Shown: piece after piece, positions 17,552 to 26,600 of the stretch | Layout: every line of letters starts with the position of its first letter | Numbering within the stretch: position 1 is the first letter of the stretch | Assembly (NCBI GenBank): GCA_964522665.1 | Contig: CAZFVY010000056.1 | Coordinates: 1 to 44,147, forward strand | Direction of reading: 5' to 3' | DNA length: 44,147 bases | Source of the DNA: CAZFVY01 sp964522665 | GTDB taxonomy: Bacteria > Verrucomicrobiota > Verrucomicrobiia > Limisphaerales > CAZFVY01 | Position numbers and translations under genes: made by a program | The notes under the pieces: model-generated | What the model was told of the DNA's origin: nothing | The model's database searches: none | The model's input: only the letters and a program-made list of their open reading frames with translations

Positions 17552-18526
17552 ATGAATCGCCATTGCCACTCGAACCGGTTCCCGACGCTGCGCGCGCCAG
17601 AATACTCCGGGCGGTCGTCATCCGGCCACCCGGCGCCGGTGGATGCCGCCCGACCGCGAGGCTTCACGTTGATCGAGTTGCTGGTGGTGATCGCCATCAT
17701 CGCGATCCTCGCGAGCCTTTTGCTTCCCGCGATGGCGGGCGCGAAATCCCGGGCGCAACGGCTGAAATGCACTTCGCAGATGAAACAATTAGGGCTGGGC
17801 TTCGCGCTCTTCGCGATCGACCATACGGATCAGTACCCGCCGACGGCCCTTTCGACCGGCGATTACCAATACCAACTTTCCTGGGACGACTACATCCATC
17901 GCTACATCGGCGGGAACGATCCGGACGCGGACTTGATTTTGGGCATTTCGGGCGCCATTTCCGACCCGGGCCTGATTCCCAAGATTCTAAAATGTCCGGC
18001 GGATCGCATCCAAGTTGGAATTGACTACGCGCCCTTCAGCCAGCGGCGAACGTACGCGATGAATTGGGCCGGGCCATCGTTTATTCTGAGCAGCGAAAAG
18101 GCCGCCTTGCCACCCGCGACGTATGGCGTGGGCGTCTATTACAATCTGCGCGGCGTGACGCCCGGGGCGCTGCCGGACTGGGATCCCCCCGGCTACAAGG
18201 AAAGCGTGGTGCTCGATCCCTCCGGGACGATCCTCCTAGCGGAACTGCCCAACGGCCGCAACGCCGCCGGCAATGACTGGCCTTCCTTCTGCGCCGGCCC
18301 CGGCTCGAACGTCCCCTCCGGCGCGACGCAGGATTGCGTTCAACTCAGCAACGGGACTTCGTTCAACAATATCAGCTACGGTACCGTCGCCTACGGCCTC
18401 CACGCGAAACGATTCAATTACCTCTTTCACGACGGGCATGTCTCGATTTATCGCGTCACCGAAACGGTCGGCATCGGCACCACCAACGCCCCGCGCGGCA
18501 TGTGGACGATGACTCCGGGCGACTGA
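17552..18526 (+). CDS. Prepilin-type protein with H-X9-DG C-terminus
   Basis: This 324-residue protein has a long leader (about 1-36) ending at the prepilin peptidase site RG|FTLIELLVVIAIIAIL, with the Glu at position 5 of the mature form required for methylation and assembly. The hydrophobic helix (37-60) is followed by the usual soluble domain. The C-terminal HAKRFNYLFHDG is a H-x9-D-G sequence that defines a large Verrucomicrobiota/Planctomycetes paralogous family (DUF1559-like). These are pseudopilins of a type II secretion-like or pilus system. It follows the small lipoprotein gene closely. Which machine it serves is not shown. Confidence 0.93.
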   Translation: MNRHCHSNRFPTLRAPEYSGRSSSGHPAPVDAARPRGFTLIELLVVIAIIAILASLLLPAMAGAKSRAQRLKCTSQMKQLGLGFALFAIDHTDQYPPTALSTGDYQYQLSWDDYIHRYIGGNDPDADLILGISGAISDPGLIPKILKCPADRIQVGIDYAPFSQRRTYAMNWAGPSFILSSEKAALPPATYGVGVYYNLRGVTPGALPDWDPPGYKESVVLDPSGTILLAELPNGRNAAGNDWPSFCAGPGSNVPSGATQDCVQLSNGTSFNNISYGTVAYGLHAKRFNYLFHDGHVSIYRVTETVGIGTTNAPRGMWTMTPGD

Positions 18527-18588
18527 CCGCGGCTTGGCGGCTCATTCGGCGCCAACGCAGAACAGATGCTTTTCGCCGCGCAACAGCA

Positions 18589-18726
18589 GACGTCGCGGGG
18601 ACCACGCCAAGCCGGCCAATCGTCGGCGGCGCCCGCCCGCGCGGCGTTCGTAGCGGTCAAAACCGAAACCACGGCGAGCGCCACCACTGTTCGGCCGGCG
18701 AGCGCCCAAATTGGACATTGGCTCAT
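18589..18726 (-). pseudogene. N-terminal remnant of a secreted PQQ-like beta-propeller protein
   Basis: On the minus strand ATG 18726 opens a good signal peptide (MSQCPIWALAGRTVVALAVV...ARAGA) followed by DDWPAWRGPRD. This is the usual N-terminus of outer-membrane/PQQ-like beta-propeller proteins in this phylum (WPxWRGP). After about residue 46 the similarity stops and the frame runs into the end of the prepilin gene on the other strand. A full gene would need about 400 more codons, so this is a stub left by a deletion. It occupies most of the otherwise empty gap between the prepilin gene and the TolB-like gene. Confidence 0.65.
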
Positions 18727-18980
18727 CACGGAATTGCCAATCAAACCTATCCGAAAAACAAGCACAATTACCGACTGCGGCGCCCAATTCCTGCGCGACG
18801 AAACTCCCGCATTGCCAAAAGCGGAGTATTCTTGATTAATGAAACGCCATGAACCACGATTTCCCCTCTCCGCTTGACCGATCGTCCGGCGCCGCGCCTT
18901 TCGTGAACCCGTCCTTGGGCATCGCCCCAAAGGCAAGCGCGACTACCGAGCGCCGGGCGCGTCACGGCGCGGTCCCGTCG

Positions 18981-20474
18981 ATGTCGCGACTCACCGGCAC
19001 GTTGTTGACGCTGCTGCTCGCCGTGGTCGGCGGGGTCGCCGCGCGCGCGCAATCGTCCGGGGCGCTCGGCGCCTTCACCGGTGAAACGGACGTCGGTTCG
19101 CCCGCCCGTGCCGGCTCCGCGAAATTTGACGCGACCACGGGAATCTATCGCGTCACCGGCGGCGGCGACAATATGTGGTTCACCAATGACTCGTTCCATT
19201 TTGTCTGGAAGCTGGTCACGAATGATTTTACCCTGGCGGCGGACCTTGCGTTCACCGCGGCCGGGGGCAACGCCCACCGCAAAGCGTGCCTGATCGTGCG
19301 CCAGAGCCTTGACCGCGATGCCGCCTACGTCGATGTCGCGGTCCACGGCGAAGGGTTGACTTCCCTGCAATACCGTGACGGCGCCGGCGCGCGGACCAGC
19401 GAAATCCAGGCGAATGTTTCCGGACCAAAGCGCGTCCGGTTGGAAAAGCGCGGCGACCATTTCTCAATGTCGGTCGCGCGCGAGGGTGAGCCGCTTCATC
19501 CGGCCGCCGGTTGGCTGCCGGTGAAATTCGTCGGCCCGTTCTACGTCGGTCTCGCGGTCTGCGCGCACGACAATACGCGGAGCGAAGAGGCGGCGTTTTC
19601 GAACCTCGAATGGACCGAAGGCGCGCCCGCCACCCCGCCGCGCAACCTCGTCAGCACGCTGGAATCGATCACGATCTCCTCGAAAGACCGGCGCGTCGTC
19701 TATTGGACAACCAATCGCATCGAGGCGCCGAATTGGCTGCGCGACGGCACGAACCTCCTGTTCAACAGCAAAGGCCATCTCTATCGCCTGCCCGTCGCGG
19801 GCGGCGAGCCGGAGTTGATCGATACCGGATTCGCCAATCGCTGCAACAACGACCACGGTCAATCCCCGGATGGCTCGATGATCGCGCTGAGTGATAGTTC
19901 GCAATCCCGCACATCCCTGGTCTATGTCGTCTCGCTCGCCGGCGGCGCTCCCCGGCGGCTGACGCCCGTTGGTCCATCGTACTGGCACGGTTGGTCACCC
20001 GACGGGAAGACGCTGGCCTATTGCGCGGACCGCGGGGGAGAATTCGACATTTACACCATGCCGGTCGAAGGCGGGGAGGAAACGCGCTTAACCACGGCGA
20101 AGGGATTGGACGACGGACCCGAGTATTCCCCGGACGGACAATTCATCTACTTCAACTCGGAACGCACCGGGAGCACGCAAATCTGGCGCATGAAACCGGA
20201 CGGATCGCAACAGGAACCGGTGACGGCCGACGAGTATAACAACTGGTTTCCACACCTTTCACCCGATGGCCGCTGGATCGTATTTGTCTCGTACTTCGCG
20301 GACGTGAAAGGCCACCCGGAAAACAAGGACGTGCTGCTGCGCATCATGCCCGCCAAGGGCGGAAAGATCGACGTGCTCGCCAAACTTTTCGGCGGCCAAG
20401 GCACCATGAACGTGCCTTCCTGGTCACCCGACAGCCGCCGGCTCGCATTCGTGAGCTACCAAATGGTTCCTTAG
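18981..20474 (+). CDS. Secreted TolB-like (WD40/PD40) beta-propeller protein
   Basis: This 497-residue protein has a signal peptide (MSRLTGTLLTLLLAVVGGVAARAQ). Residues about 25-210 form a beta-sandwich-like domain of the DUF1349/LamG type (GGGDNMWFTNDSFHFVWK, ending AFSNLEW). The second half holds PD40 repeats with the typical SPDG and WSPD turns (HGWSPDGKTLAY, YSPDGQFIYFNSERTG, LSPDGRWIVFVSY, WSPDSRRLAFVSY). It is probably periplasmic or surface-bound and may bind sugar or protein; no catalytic motif is seen. The frame is open to an ATG at 18849, which would add 44 low-complexity residues before the signal; I prefer 18981 because it puts the signal peptide first. Confidence 0.85.
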   Translation: MSRLTGTLLTLLLAVVGGVAARAQSSGALGAFTGETDVGSPARAGSAKFDATTGIYRVTGGGDNMWFTNDSFHFVWKLVTNDFTLAADLAFTAAGGNAHRKACLIVRQSLDRDAAYVDVAVHGEGLTSLQYRDGAGARTSEIQANVSGPKRVRLEKRGDHFSMSVAREGEPLHPAAGWLPVKFVGPFYVGLAVCAHDNTRSEEAAFSNLEWTEGAPATPPRNLVSTLESITISSKDRRVVYWTTNRIEAPNWLRDGTNLLFNSKGHLYRLPVAGGEPELIDTGFANRCNNDHGQSPDGSMIALSDSSQSRTSLVYVVSLAGGAPRRLTPVGPSYWHGWSPDGKTLAYCADRGGEFDIYTMPVEGGEETRLTTAKGLDDGPEYSPDGQFIYFNSERTGSTQIWRMKPDGSQQEPVTADEYNNWFPHLSPDGRWIVFVSYFADVKGHPENKDVLLRIMPAKGGKIDVLAKLFGGQGTMNVPSWSPDSRRLAFVSYQMVP

Positions 20475-20526
20475 CGGCCCGTTAGGGCGCGCCATCCCAA
20501 AACCGGATCAGCCCGCGCCTACTCAG

Positions 20527-21603
20527 GTGGAATCCGCGACTACGAGTTATCCCGAAAGCCCCGCCGGGCGCGACGATTGGATTCGATCGCGCCGCCCGGA
20601 ACGTCAGGCCGTCGATCCCCAACGCCCCTACGCCTATTTGGTCGAGCGGGAGCGGACCGAGGGCGGCGAGCTGGCGAACGTCGCCACGATCTTTCTGACG
20701 AATCGCGAATGCCCGTGGCGGTGCCTGATGTGCGATCTTTGGCGCAACACTTTGACAGAGTCGGTCCCGCCGGGCGCCATTCCGGCGCAAATTGACTACG
20801 CGCTGGCCGAGCTCGCGGTTCGCCGCCGTCCACCCGGCGCCGGTCCCGAGCCAATTCAGCGTCTCAAGCTCTACAATAGCGGCAGTTTTTTTGACCCGCG
20901 CGCGATTCCAATTGCGGACTATCCCGCGATTGCCGGGCGGGCGCGGCCATTTGATCAGGTGATCGTCGAATGCCATCCGGCGCTCGTGGGCGACGCCGCG
21001 TTGCGTTTCCGCGACTTGCTGGATGGCTTCACGCGCGAGTCGCAGAGCTCACCACAAACCCATCCGCCGTCCGACGCCGCGCTACGGCGAAAATCGGGGG
21101 CGCGCCTCGAGGTTGCGATTGGTCTCGAAACCGTCGAGCCCCGGGTCTTGGATCGGCTGAATAAGCGCATGACGCTCGCTGATTTTGCCCGCGCCGCGCG
21201 TTTCCTGGACGAGCACGGGATCGCGCTGCGCGCGTTCGTCCTGGTAAAACCCCCGTTTCTCGATGAAGCCGCCGGTCTCGAATGGGCCAAACGCTCGATC
21301 GATTTCGCGTTCAACGAAGGCGCGGCGGTGGTCTCCCTGATTCCGACCCGGTCTGGCAACGGCGCGCTCGATGCCCTGGCGGCGACCGGCGATTTCGCCC
21401 CGCCGCGCCTCGCCACGCTCGAAGCGGCGCTCGGTTATGGCGTCGCGCAAAACCGTGGACGAGTCTTCGCCGACGAGTGGGATTTGGAAAAGTTCTCGAC
21501 CTGCGCGCTTTGTTTCCCCGCGCGCCAGGACCGCCTGCGCAGGATCAACCAGCGCCAAGAGTTGCCGCCGCCGGTCGGTTGCCCTATTTGTGGGGGCGGA
21601 TGA
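20527..21603 (+). CDS. Radical SAM protein, archaeosine-synthase (RaSEA)-like
   Basis: This 358-residue protein starts at GTG. It has the radical SAM cluster motif C-P-W-R-C-L-M-C (CX3CX2C, about residues 62-69) following FLTNREC, then a TIM-barrel half with GLETVEPRVLDRLNKRM (about 198-214). The C-terminus has Cys pairs, CALCF and CPICGGG, that could bind metal. The NREC-PWRC context and the C-terminal Cys resemble the TIGR01210/RaSEA group. Archaeal members act with archaeosine synthase on tRNA, but bacterial ones lie in other contexts. It is followed after 42 bp by a FAD halogenase-like gene, so a small-molecule pathway is more likely here. Confidence 0.8.
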   Translation: MESATTSYPESPAGRDDWIRSRRPERQAVDPQRPYAYLVERERTEGGELANVATIFLTNRECPWRCLMCDLWRNTLTESVPPGAIPAQIDYALAELAVRRRPPGAGPEPIQRLKLYNSGSFFDPRAIPIADYPAIAGRARPFDQVIVECHPALVGDAALRFRDLLDGFTRESQSSPQTHPPSDAALRRKSGARLEVAIGLETVEPRVLDRLNKRMTLADFARAARFLDEHGIALRAFVLVKPPFLDEAAGLEWAKRSIDFAFNEGAAVVSLIPTRSGNGALDALAATGDFAPPRLATLEAALGYGVAQNRGRVFADEWDLEKFSTCALCFPARQDRLRRINQRQELPPPVGCPICGGG

Positions 21604-21645
21604 ACCGCAAACAGGCTGGCCAGCGACACGCCACCCGCGTGAGTG

Positions 21646-23232
21646 ATGAAAACTGATTTCGACTTGCTGATTGTCGGCGCCGGATTCGCCGGCTCGCTGA
21701 TGGGATTGATCGCGCGGCGGTTGGGGAAATCAGTCGTCATGCTTGAGCGCGGCAAGCATCCGCGTTTCGTCATTGGCGAATCGACCACGCCGTTGACGAA
21801 TTTGCTGTGGGAGGAGTTGAGCCAGCGTTACGGGCTGGAGCGCCTGGCGCCGTTCTCCAAGTGGGCGACCTGGCAACGAAGTTACCCGGCGATCGGCTGC
21901 GGGCTGAAACGCGGCTTCACGTTTTATCAACACACCCTCGGGAAGCCGTTCGCCGCCGACCCCGACCGCCGCGATCAATTGCTGGTCGCCGCCAGTCCGC
22001 ACGACGCGGTCGCGGACACGCATTGGTATCGCCCCGATTTCGATCAATTTCTCGCGAGCGAAGCGCAGGCGGCGGGCGTGGAGTACCTCGACGAAACCGC
22101 TTTGACGAATCTGGAGTTGAGCGACCAAGGGGTGACGGTGACGGCCGAGCGGGCCGGTCGGAAACGGGTCTTGCGCGGCAGATTCCTGATCGACGCCAGT
22201 GGTCCGCGGGGTTTTCTACACCGCGCCCTCAAGCTCCCGGAGGCGCCGTTCGCCAACCTGCCGCCGACCCAGGGGTTGTACACGCATTTCACCGGCGTGC
22301 GCAAAGTCGAGGAGCTGAACCTTTATTCCACGCCGGAGCCGATTCCGTACCCGGCGGACGCCGCGGCGTTACATCACGTCTTCGACGGCGGTTGGATCTG
22401 GGTTTTGCGCTTCAACAACGGGATCACCAGCGCCGGCGTCGCGGCGACCGACGCCCGCGCCCTGGAGTTTGGCTTCGCGGAGGGCGCGCCCGCCTGGGAC
22501 CGGCTTCTGCGCGCGTTGCCAACCGTCCGCGAGCAATTTGCGGGCGCCAAGACCACGCTGCCCTTTATCCACGCGCCGCGCCTGTCGTTCCGCAGCCCGG
22601 CGGTCACCGGGCGACGCTGGGCGCGCGTGCCGTCGGCGGTCGGCATTATCGATCCGCTGCTTTCGACCGGTTTTCCACTGACGCTGCTCGGCATCGCGCG
22701 GCTCGCGGAGGCGCTGACCGAGGAGTGGGATTCGCCGCGTTTCACCGAACGCCTCGACGCGTACGCGCGGCGGACGATTAGTGAGCTGGACAGCGTGAGC
22801 GATTTGGTGGCGGCGCTCTACGGCAGTATGCGGGACTTCGAAATGTTCGCCGCGCTCTCGCTGCTTTATTTCGCAGCCGCGAGTTTTACCGAAACGGCCC
22901 GCCGCCTCGGGCGGCCTGAACTGGCCGGCTCCGCCTTCTTCCTGGGAGAACATCCGCGGTTCGGCCCGGCCTCGCGCGCCTGTATCCAGAGCGCCTTGCG
23001 CAGCCAACGCCAAGGCGGGTTATCGCCCGCCGCCAAAACGCGCCTCATCAAGCGGATCTATCGGACCATCGCGCCGTGCGACGTCGCCGGGCTTAGCGAC
23101 CGCGCGCGGCGCAACTGGTATCCGGTCAACGCGTCCGACCTTCTCTCGGCCACCGACAAGCTGGGCGCCACCAAAAAGGAGCTGAACGGTCTCCTGGCCC
23201 GTTGCGGCTTTTTCGAGGCCGACCACCGTTGA
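21646..23232 (+). CDS. FAD-dependent oxidoreductase, tryptophan-halogenase-like
   Basis: This 528-residue flavoprotein has the N-terminal dinucleotide motif GAGFAG (about 10-15) and VVMLERGKHPRF. GESTTPL follows, as in flavin-dependent halogenases and relatives. Lys89 in GLKRGFTFYQH sits in the region of the halogenase Lys motif, but I cannot align it with certainty. GGWIWVLRF resembles the WxWxIP-like stretch without the Pro. It may halogenate or oxidise an aromatic or carrier-bound substrate; a geranylgeranyl-reductase-like role is the alternative. It follows the radical SAM gene closely, and the two may act in one pathway. I chose ATG 21646; GTG 21643 adds one residue. Confidence 0.8.
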   Translation: MKTDFDLLIVGAGFAGSLMGLIARRLGKSVVMLERGKHPRFVIGESTTPLTNLLWEELSQRYGLERLAPFSKWATWQRSYPAIGCGLKRGFTFYQHTLGKPFAADPDRRDQLLVAASPHDAVADTHWYRPDFDQFLASEAQAAGVEYLDETALTNLELSDQGVTVTAERAGRKRVLRGRFLIDASGPRGFLHRALKLPEAPFANLPPTQGLYTHFTGVRKVEELNLYSTPEPIPYPADAAALHHVFDGGWIWVLRFNNGITSAGVAATDARALEFGFAEGAPAWDRLLRALPTVREQFAGAKTTLPFIHAPRLSFRSPAVTGRRWARVPSAVGIIDPLLSTGFPLTLLGIARLAEALTEEWDSPRFTERLDAYARRTISELDSVSDLVAALYGSMRDFEMFAALSLLYFAAASFTETARRLGRPELAGSAFFLGEHPRFGPASRACIQSALRSQRQGGLSPAAKTRLIKRIYRTIAPCDVAGLSDRARRNWYPVNASDLLSATDKLGATKKELNGLLARCGFFEADHR

Positions 23233-23437
23233 CGCGCCACGAGGGCGCGGTTTTGCCGGGAATGGGGACCGATCGCCGGTAGAGGAATCCCCGACGCCGG
23301 AAAGATGCTTTTCCCTGGTTTGCCGCGGCCATCGAAGTCTTCGCTCCGCCGTGGGAACGGCTCGGCCAGCTTGCGCGCGGCGGGCCACTTCAACCACCCA
23401 ACCTAATCTATTCTCGCGATGTTGCGGCGCAATGGGT

Positions 23438-23452
23438 TGGCACGAAACTTGC
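23438..23452 (+). promoter_or_regulatory. Sigma-54 (-24/-12) promoter
   Basis: TGGCACGAAACTTGC matches the sigma-54 consensus TGGCACG-N4-TTGC at every fixed position. The GG and GC pairs are separated by 10 bp. Transcription would start about 12 bp downstream, near 23464, and run into the giant surface-protein gene at 23663. Sigma-54 promoters need an enhancer-binding ATPase; none is encoded in the window. Confidence 0.75.
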
Positions 23453-23477
23453 GATAAAACTGCGAATGGTTTGAAAT

Positions 23478-23495
23478 CTGGGGTGACAACCCCAG
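23478..23495 (+). promoter_or_regulatory. Leader hairpin
   Basis: CTGGGGT-GACA-ACCCCAG can form a perfect 7-bp stem with a 4-nt loop, about 15 nt after the predicted sigma-54 start. It may stabilise the 5' end or bind a regulator. It has no T-run, so it is not a typical terminator. Confidence 0.6.
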
Positions 23496-23662
23496 CAGTC
23501 AAGAACGCGAGCAGGCCTCAGGTTAAGCGGGTCGTGCTCGCGCGGGAGTGGAGTCACGGCGCCCGCGGGGAACGGGTGGCGGAGCCACGCTTGAATAGAT
23601 GCCGGCCCTGACGGGAGCGATTTGAAGAAGGGTCGGCGGAGCGGCCCAAGGTCGGCTTGAAT

Positions 23663-26600
23663 ATGACAAAGGACATCGGTAGTTTTACTGGAGATTGCGG
23701 GTCCAGCCGCAGTTTAAGGGGTGGCGGGCAAACCGGTCGCGAGTCTTCAGTGAACGCGACGCCGCCTAAACCGACAAGGCAAGCTCGCCTCAAACCAGCT
23801 CCACCGCTCGGGCAAGTGACGCACGCGCTTCTATGCCTGCTGGGCTGCCTGGCGCTAGCGCGAGTCGGCGGCGCGCAAACGCCGGTCAACGTGCTGACCT
23901 ACCACAACGACAACGGCCGCACCGGTCAGAACCTGAACGAAGTCAGGCTTACCCCCGCGAATGTCAACGCCACCGCCTTCGGCAAGCTCCATTCCTTTCC
24001 GGTCGATGGCGAAATCTACGGCCAGCCACTCTACATGTCGCAGGTCCGATTTGCCGACCAGAGCGCGCGGAACCTCGTGTTCGTCGCGACCGAACACGAC
24101 AGTGTCTATGCCTTCGACGCGGATAATCAAACCGACGGCCTGCCGCTCTGGCACGCAAGCTTCATCGATCCCGCGGCGGGCGTGACCCCGATGGACGTCT
24201 TGGACCTGGGAATTTCCGACCCGGCGACCCCTGAAATCGGGATTACGAGCACGCCGGTCATCGATCCCGCCACGCAAACGCTTTATGTCGTGGCCAAAAC
24301 CAAGGAAACCAGCGCGACGACGACCCAGTACTACTTCCGCTTGCACGCGCTTGATATTCGCACCGGCGCGGAAAAGTTTGGCGGGCCGGCGGTGATCGAC
24401 GGCTCGGTCCCCGGTTCCGGCGAACCGAATGACGGGCTAAATCATGTCTTATTTCAGCCCCTCATGGAACATCAGCGCGCCGCGTTATTGCTGCTCAACG
24501 GGGTCATTTACGTGACCTGGGCGTCGATCGGCGACCTTGATCCTTATCACGGCTGGGTCATGGGTTATGACGCGCACACCCTGCAACAGGTGGCGATCTT
24601 CAACGATACGCCGAACGGTTTTGAAGGCGGGATCTGGCAAGCCGGCGCCGGACCATCCGCGGACCCGGACGGGAACTTTTACGTGGCGACCGGGAACGGA
24701 ACGTTCGACTACAATGCCGGCCCCGACTACGGCGATTCGGTGTTGAAGCTCGCGTTGACCAACTCCGCGCTGACGGTGGTCGATTACTTTACCCCCGCCG
24801 ACCAGGACGAACTGACGGCCAACGATCTCGACCTCGGCTCGGGCGGCGTCCTCGTGGTCCCCGATCAGAACGACACCCCCTTGCACTTATTGATCCAGAC
24901 GGGAAAGGAAGGGACGATCTACGTGCTGAACCGTGACCATCTGGGGCATTACCAAGCCGGCAGCAACAGCCAACTGATCCAATCACTGCCGACCGTCATG
25001 GGAGGATCATTCGGAGCCGCGGCCTATTTCAATCAACGCGTTTACTACTGCGGGATGCGCGATTTCCTCAAGGCGTACACCCTTCGCGGCGGACTGCTCT
25101 CGACTCAGCCGACGTCGATCTCCGCGCACCAATTTGGCTACGGCGGATCGACGCCGAGCCTCTCGGCGAATGGCGGAACCAACGGCATCATCTGGGCGCT
25201 GGATAACGGCGGCTTCGCGACCTTTTCTCCCGCCGTGCTCCACGCCTACGACGCCACCGACCTCGGCGCGGAGCTCTACAACAGCGCGCAGTCTGGCGAC
25301 CGCGACGCCGCCGGCCCAGCCGTCCGATTTACCGTGCCGACCGTCGCGAACGGAAAGGTCTTCGTCGGCACGGCGAACGAACTAACGGTTTACGGACCGA
25401 TTCTCTCGGTCGGCCGCCCCACGCTCACGCCCGCCGGCGGTAGCTTCACGAATCAAATCACCGTGACGCTGAGTGTCACGACCCCCAACGCTCAGATTCA
25501 TTACACCCTGGACGGCAGCCCGCCGAGCGTTTCCTCGCCGCTCTACGCCGGCAGCTTGACGCTCAGCGCGACGACCGTCATTAAGGCGCAAGCGTTTGTC
25601 ACGGGGGCGATCGCGAGTGAAGTCGTGAGCGCCACGTATTTTTCAGCGGCCGACGCCGGCGACGGATCGGGTCTGCTGGCGGAGTATTACTCGGCGGGGA
25701 CGCTCGCCTTCGCCGACCCGCCGACGCTGGATCGGGTTGACGCCGGGGTGAACTTTACCTGGAATGGAGCCGCCCCGGACCCGAGCCTCTCAAGCGGTTC
25801 GTTCAGCGTCCGATGGTCAGGACAAATACTCGCGCGGTTCAGTGAAACCTACACATTCTACGCCCTGGCCTCCGGCGGCGTGCGCTTGACGCTGGACGAC
25901 CAGCCGGTCATCGACGACTGGCTCGACCAACCCTACACCGAAGCCAGCGGCACGGTCGCCCTGACCGCCGGACAGCGGTATGACCTCACGTTGGAATACT
26001 TCTCCGGGTCCGGGAGCAACGCGGTGGCCCAACTCCTCTGGAGCAGCCCTTCCACCCCGAAAATGATCATCCCCGTCAACCAACTCTACCCGGCGACGAA
26101 TGGCTTGCCCTGGATCACGCTGCAGCCGCCGCCCGACGGCACGACCCTGGCCGCGCCCGCGACGTTCAGCCTCAGCGCGAACGTCTCCGACAACGCGGCG
26201 TTCAGCCGGGTGACTTTTTACGCCGGCGCCACGCTCCTCGGCGCCGCGACGAATGCCCCGTTCGCGCTGACGGTAAGCAACTTGACGACCGGAACCTACG
26301 CCCTGAGCGCCCGCGCCTCGGACCTGTATGGCACGATTTTCCTCGCGCCCACGATCAGTCTTACGGTTGGTCAAACCGCGCCGATCGTCATTACGGAACA
26401 GCCTCAAAGCCAGGTCGCCGCCTCGGGTTCGACCGTTACGCTCGAAGTCCAGACCACCGCGGCCGGCGGGATCAATTACCAATGGCAGCACGACGGCGCG
26501 CCGCTCGCCGGGGCGACCAATGCGTCGCTCGTCCTAGCCGACGTTCAGCCGGCGGACGCGGGCGCCTACTCCGTGATGGTCAGCAATCCCGTGAGCGCGG

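Larger units (their letters stand above)
23233..23662. other. Long leader region upstream of the giant Ig/PQQ protein
   Basis: This 430-bp stretch holds the sigma-54 promoter at 23438-23452 and the hairpin at 23478-23495. From a start near 23464 the transcript would have a leader of about 200 nt. I looked for riboswitch signatures (c-di-GMP, cobalamin, SAM) and found none I could support. No coding frame here is credible. Confidence 0.55.

Noticed and set aside
18849..18980. N-terminal extension of the TolB-like protein
   Set aside because: The 44 residues are low-complexity and would place the signal peptide too far inside; ATG 18981 is preferred.
23463..23662. Riboswitch in the long leader of the giant Ig/PQQ gene
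   Set aside because: No conserved core of a known class could be recognised; only one simple hairpin is clear.
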